DNA of 64,000 nucleotides from Desulfomicrobium sp. ZS1 (GTDB taxonomy: Bacteria > Desulfobacterota > Desulfovibrionia > Desulfovibrionales > Desulfomicrobiaceae), in contig NZ_CP100351.1 in assembly GCF_024204645.1 (NCBI RefSeq), positions 3,126,001-3,190,000 of the forward strand, read 5' to 3'. Made by a program: the position numbers and the translations under genes. Below the pieces are notes generated by a model. The model saw nothing but the letters and a program-made list of their open reading frames with translations. It made no database searches and was not told where the DNA came from. Below, piece by piece: positions 60,186-64,000 of this stretch; the first letter of the stretch is position 1, and every line of letters starts with the position of its first letter.

Positions 60186-62273
60186 CTAGATTTTGCGCAC
60201 GCCGACAAAATGTTCCTGCATGGAGAGACATCCACCACCCTTGTCCCAGCTTTCAAGGCCGCCGGGCATGAGCTCATGGTCGGCCGCGCCCTTGCCGATG
60301 GCCCTGGATTCCACGGGCAGCTTGTGCCCGAATCCATGAACCATGAAGAGGGCTTCCGGATGCACGCAATCGGTTACGAAAGCCCGGATCTTGCCGCTTT
60401 CGCCCCTGACGGAAAAGACCTCGACCAGATCGCCGTCGGCAATGCCCATCTCTTCCGCGCGGCTGGTATGAATCCAGGCCACGTTCTCGGGCATCTGTTC
60501 AGCCAAAAGAGGATTGTTGACCGTGTGGCCCTGGGTGTGCACGCCAACCCGGCCAAAGGTGATGCGGAACATCCCCTGCGGCGGACGGGCCGGAGACGTG
60601 TACGGAGGCAGCGTGTCGTGTCCGGCCTTGGCCCATTTGCCGCTGGACATCTCGATCTTTCCCGAAAGGGTCGGCAGCTTGATTTCGGACATGGGACGGT
60701 ACAAGGGCTTGTCGGCCAGCTCCACAAAACCCTTGGCGTCAAAGTCCGCGATGCTGACGCCGGTGTCCTGCAACTGATAGTTCCAGAGGTCCTCGATGGT
60801 CTCAAAAGCCAGAGGATCAAGCCCCAGACGCTTGGCCAGGCCGCAGATGATCTCCCAGTCGGCCCTGGAATCAAAGGTCGGTTCCTGAGCGCGGTGGCGG
60901 ACAAAGAACTGGGGCTTCAGGCCCGACTTGCCGGCGATGATGCTCTCGCGCGCCAGGTAGGTCGACAAGGGCAGGACCACATCCGAATTCCAGGCCGTAT
61001 CGGACCAGGAGAAGGTGATGCTGACCAAAAGATCCAGCTTTTCCCATTTCTTTTTCAAAGCTTCCGGATCAGGCATGGCCATGAGCGGATCGTGGCGGAA
61101 GCAGAGGTAGGCTCTGACAGGATACGGTTCGCCGGTGACGATGGCGTCGTAGGCGAGATTCACCAGACCCGGGCCTCCGTCGAACTGCGGATACTTCCAG
61201 CCCACGCCGTCGGCCCGCTTCTCTTCCGGCTTGGGAAAAAGATCGACCAATTTCTTCAGCCCTTTGCGGCCCACTTCCTTGGCCGCGTTGACAAAAGGCA
61301 GACCGCCCTTGGCGCCGATGGAGCCGAGCAGGGCGTTGATGATGTAGGCCGTGCGGCAGACCTGAAACGAATCGTTGTAGCGGGCGACCATCCAGCCGGG
61401 ATGCCAGACCACGCTGGGCGCGGCCGCGGACAGCTGGCGGGCCAGATCGACGATCGCCTCGGCCGAAGCGCCGGTTTCGGCGGCAGCCCACTCAGGCGTG
61501 TACGGTTTGACGAATTCTTTGAGTTGTTCGAATCCGTCCACGAACTGCTCGACGTATTCCTTGTTGTAGAGCCCCTCGTAAATAAGCGCATGAATGACCG
61601 CGAGATTGAAGCCGTAGTCCGTGCCCGGGCGGATCAGAAAGAAATTGTCGGCCTTGCTCGCGCTGACGTTGCCGCGGATGTCAATGACGGTCAGCTTTGC
61701 GCCCCCGGCGATGCCGTCCAGGGCCGCGTTGACCTCGGCCACGTTGATGGCCTCCATGATATTGCGGGTCTGGAGGATGATATGCTTGGCGTTGCGCAGG
61801 TCATAGGCCACCATCTTGCGGCCCACGCCAATGACGGACTGCGCGCCGTGCTGCACGTTGCGGGCGCAGGAGGCGTCATGGTTGCAGTAGTTGGGCGAAC
61901 CGATGCCGCGCATGAAGGCCTGGTGCAGGTCAGGAAAGGGGCCGCCACGGTCGGACCACAGCACCGAGCGGGGGCCGTGCTCGGCCATGATACCCTTGAG
62001 CTTGTCGGCCACGTAATCCAGGGCCTCGTCCCATGACACGGCCTTCCATTTGCCTTCGCCGCGTTCGCCCACGCGAATAAGCGGAGTCTGCGGTTTTTCA
62101 GGATCCTGTTCCAGAGCAATGCCGGCCGCTCCGCGGGCGCACAGACCCTTCTTGAGCGGAGAAAATTCGTTTCCTTGGATGCGAACGGCCTTGCCGTCCT
62201 GCACGTCCACTTGGATTGGGCAGCGCACGGTGCACATGCCGCAGACACTGAACACTGATTTTGTTGCCGTCAT
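60186..62273 (-). CDS. Molybdopterin oxidoreductase catalytic subunit (PsrA/PhsA-like)
   Basis: 695 residues from ATG 62273 (GGGAG six bases upstream); a longer frame to 62333 has no proper site. The [4Fe-4S] motif SVCGMCTVRCPIQ lies at 8-20, molybdopterin-binding segments include KKGLCARGAAG, and the likely Mo-ligating Cys sits in DASCARNVQHG near 137, the position used by polysulfide/thiosulfate and arsenate reductases. The C-terminal dinucleotide-binding domain has GRVGVHTQGHTVNNP and HGFGHKLP. No Tat signal is visible, implying cytosolic action. Sulfur-compound, arsenate or similar reduction is plausible, but the substrate is uncertain. Confidence 0.88.
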   Translation of the reverse strand: MTATKSVFSVCGMCTVRCPIQVDVQDGKAVRIQGNEFSPLKKGLCARGAAGIALEQDPEKPQTPLIRVGERGEGKWKAVSWDEALDYVADKLKGIMAEHGPRSVLWSDRGGPFPDLHQAFMRGIGSPNYCNHDASCARNVQHGAQSVIGVGRKMVAYDLRNAKHIILQTRNIMEAINVAEVNAALDGIAGGAKLTVIDIRGNVSASKADNFFLIRPGTDYGFNLAVIHALIYEGLYNKEYVEQFVDGFEQLKEFVKPYTPEWAAAETGASAEAIVDLARQLSAAAPSVVWHPGWMVARYNDSFQVCRTAYIINALLGSIGAKGGLPFVNAAKEVGRKGLKKLVDLFPKPEEKRADGVGWKYPQFDGGPGLVNLAYDAIVTGEPYPVRAYLCFRHDPLMAMPDPEALKKKWEKLDLLVSITFSWSDTAWNSDVVLPLSTYLARESIIAGKSGLKPQFFVRHRAQEPTFDSRADWEIICGLAKRLGLDPLAFETIEDLWNYQLQDTGVSIADFDAKGFVELADKPLYRPMSEIKLPTLSGKIEMSSGKWAKAGHDTLPPYTSPARPPQGMFRITFGRVGVHTQGHTVNNPLLAEQMPENVAWIHTSRAEEMGIADGDLVEVFSVRGESGKIRAFVTDCVHPEALFMVHGFGHKLPVESRAIGKGAADHELMPGGLESWDKGGGCLSMQEHFVGVRKI

Positions 62274-62543
62274 GGCCATCTCCCGCTGATAAGAGGGGAA
62301 ACCCGAAATCGGACCCCGCTGATGGTTACTCAATATGATTTTTCGTCACTACCTGCAGACGGGTGTTTAAGAAAACACACCCCGATAATGACCTTTTTTT
62401 CACAAGCGTTGCTTTAATAATCCTTGATTCAGGCCTATTTTTTTTGCAGCTTGTACCATTTTTGCGTAACTCATCCCTCTCTGCCCGGAAAAACCACTTT
62501 GACCCCAACACTACGAATCCGAAAAAACACGCAAAAAACAACC

Positions 62544-63965
62544 TTATTTTTTGAACACGGGAGGCTTTGCGCCGATCAGCGTCAATCCTCGAACCTTTTT
62601 CAGGAAGTTGTCCCGGCCCACATCATCGCGCTCCTCCCCCGGGCGCAGGGTTGAAATGACCAGGCGGCCGACCACGGCCCGCCCTTCGCTCCCGTCAGGC
62701 AAAGCGGTGCGCACTCCCCAAATATTGTGCAGAAGAAGCGGATCGCCCTGCCCGTCCGTGCCGAGATAAAGCCCGATGTGTCCCGGCAACCAGACAAGAG
62801 AGGCAAACGGCACGCCCTGCGTGCGGATGACGTGGAGTTTGGCATTCGCAGCCATCCCCTCCAGGGAAATAAGCTCTCCGCCATGTTGCGCCTGCTGCGA
62901 AGAATTGCGGGGCAGCCAGATGCCAAACGGCAGGAACAGGTCGCGCATGCTGGAGGAGCAGTCCCGATTCTCGAACATTCCCCCCCACCCGTACAGTTGA
63001 CCGGACATGGCGTCGGCCAGTTCCGCCACGGAGCGCGAAGTCAGCGGCAGGGGCAGGCGCGATGCTTGCGGATAGCCGAGCTCGGCCAGGGCCATTTTCG
63101 CCCGACCGGCGGCGTCCCGAACCGGAACCTTGACCATGAAGCCCTGTCCGCTTCGGGAATCCAGGGGAAAGATGGCCCCGATATGTGTCTGGCCCAGAAA
63201 AATGCCCTGCCCGACCAGCGAGGTCTCGTCCTTGCGCACGGCCACCATGGCCTTTGATTCATAGTGCGCGCAAAAATTCCTGTCCGTCAGCGCCACATCC
63301 TCATTGCGCACCCAGCCGTTGGCAAAGGCCGTCTCGACATAATACCAGGCCCGGTCCAGGGACGCATGGCTGATGAAGACAGGCGTGCCCATCCACACGG
63401 CGGTGTTCTGGAAATAATCAAAAGGGAAGCCTTCGCCGGGCCTCGCCGGGTCCAGAAAAAACGGACGGTTCGAGGGCAGCACCCGCAAGGCGGTGTTGCG
63501 CACGGTTATGGCCGCGGCACGCAAAGACGGATAGGCAGGCAGATCCTGCAAGGCCACGACATGCGCCCACCGGTCCTGCGGATACGGCTGCAGATTTTCG
63601 GCATAGCCCTGCTTGGAACCGAGACTGCGTACGCCCCAGGAAATGTCTTTCGCGGACAATGATGCGCGGACCTGCTTCCACGGCGCAAAAAAGCGCTCCA
63701 GGGCGCGCTCATGCATGGCCACCTGCACCGCCGGAGCCAGCAGCGGATGATCCGAGACCGGCACTGCCTGACTGGCCCGCTGCGGCACGTCGAGGACAAT
63801 CTCGGAAAATGGATCCGCGCGCAGCGGCGCCTCGTCCGTTTCCGTCAGCGCCGGACCGGAGTCAGGCTTGAGGTCAGCCGGAGGCTTGCCCGCGCAGGAA
63901 CTCAGGAGCGAGATGGAAAGCATCAAGCACACTCCGAAAACCAGACCGCGCAAAATTCTGTTCAT
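62544..63965 (-). CDS. SH3-NlpC/P60-type lipoprotein, cell-wall hydrolase
   Basis: 473 residues with lipobox LSISLLSSCAG (Cys 24). Mature protein: an N-terminal helical part (LERFFAPWKQVRASLSAKDI), SH3-like segments (ITVRNTALRVLPSNRPFFLD and VETAFANGWVRNEDVAL) and a C-terminal NlpC/P60-fold: catalytic Cys in MFENRDCSSSMRDLFLPFG, His in WLPGHIGLYLG. It probably cleaves murein peptides in the periplasm while anchored by lipid. No obvious partner; 62274-62543 between it and the molybdoenzyme is a non-coding AT-rich stretch. Confidence 0.88.
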   Translation of the reverse strand: MNRILRGLVFGVCLMLSISLLSSCAGKPPADLKPDSGPALTETDEAPLRADPFSEIVLDVPQRASQAVPVSDHPLLAPAVQVAMHERALERFFAPWKQVRASLSAKDISWGVRSLGSKQGYAENLQPYPQDRWAHVVALQDLPAYPSLRAAAITVRNTALRVLPSNRPFFLDPARPGEGFPFDYFQNTAVWMGTPVFISHASLDRAWYYVETAFANGWVRNEDVALTDRNFCAHYESKAMVAVRKDETSLVGQGIFLGQTHIGAIFPLDSRSGQGFMVKVPVRDAAGRAKMALAELGYPQASRLPLPLTSRSVAELADAMSGQLYGWGGMFENRDCSSSMRDLFLPFGIWLPRNSSQQAQHGGELISLEGMAANAKLHVIRTQGVPFASLVWLPGHIGLYLGTDGQGDPLLLHNIWGVRTALPDGSEGRAVVGRLVISTLRPGEERDDVGRDNFLKKVRGLTLIGAKPPVFKK

Positions 63966-64000
63966 GCTCTTGAGTCCATGCGTTGATGTTCAAAAAAAAT

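Noticed and set aside
59994-62036. 680-codon plus-strand ORF opposite the molybdoenzyme
   Set aside because: Antisense shadow; the minus-strand product carries cofactor motifs throughout.

Overview
The window reads as chromosome of a GC-rich anaerobic deltaproteobacterium, most likely a Desulfovibrionales sulfate reducer (Desulfomicrobium or Desulfovibrio relative). This placement is an inference. It rests on archaeal-type entry enzymes for the shikimate pathway sitting at the head of a complete phe-tyr-trp cluster, a soluble molybdopterin oxidoreductase with a four-cluster ferredoxin, a MobB with an added cysteine-rich domain, and a PEP-CTERM protein. No phage, transposase or CRISPR array was found.

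Layout. 1-5000: start of a TolC-like gene, a consensus promoter with a 32-residue membrane protein, tRNA-Arg, two identical tRNA-Phe genes inside a duplicated block, an HD-HAD fusion and several small or cysteine-rich proteins. 5100-16834: a twelve-gene aromatic amino acid supraoperon (ADH synthase, DHQ synthase II, pheA, aroA, tyrA, trpE-G-D-C-F-B-A), mostly with overlapping genes. 16850-17090: a 19-bp tandem repeat array and a 26-bp inverted repeat. 17248-23935: glutamine synthetase, then a GntR regulator with choline dehydrogenase, betaine aldehyde dehydrogenase and a choline/betaine binding protein. 24026-32185: ZIP transporter, a CNNM pseudogene, ArsR regulator, a kinase/regulator trio, a DUF554 protein and a cell-wall amidase. 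33205-38493: PEP-CTERM protein, glmS, rdgB, a MoaD/E1-like pair and mobB. 38641-45610: hisS, aspS, def, fmt, DUF116, rsmB and a PhnA-like protein. 45644-53276 (minus strand): Zn-finger protein, pyrD, pyrK, recN, a CgeB-like glycosyltransferase, a double ABC ATPase and a YceI protein. 53501-64000: tRNA-Ala, an SDR enzyme, a lower-GC XRE-ImmA/PIN toxin-antitoxin-like island with a frameshifted toxin, nfo, a chemoreceptor, the molybdoenzyme pair and an NlpC/P60-type lipoprotein.

The most notable observation is regulatory. Upstream of the aromatic supraoperon a 28-codon ORF (5173-5259) encodes eight aromatic residues in a row (YFFWYFYF, covering Tyr, Phe and Trp). A strong intrinsic terminator follows, whose 5' arm can pair instead with the end of the leader ORF. 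This has the architecture of a ribosome-mediated attenuator sensing all three aromatic amino acids at once. A second terminator lies 33 bases before trpE, and the upstream tyrA gene ends with three consecutive Trp codons, suggesting a second, Trp-specific attenuator built into the 3' end of a structural gene. Together they would give general control of the whole cluster and separate control of its trp half.
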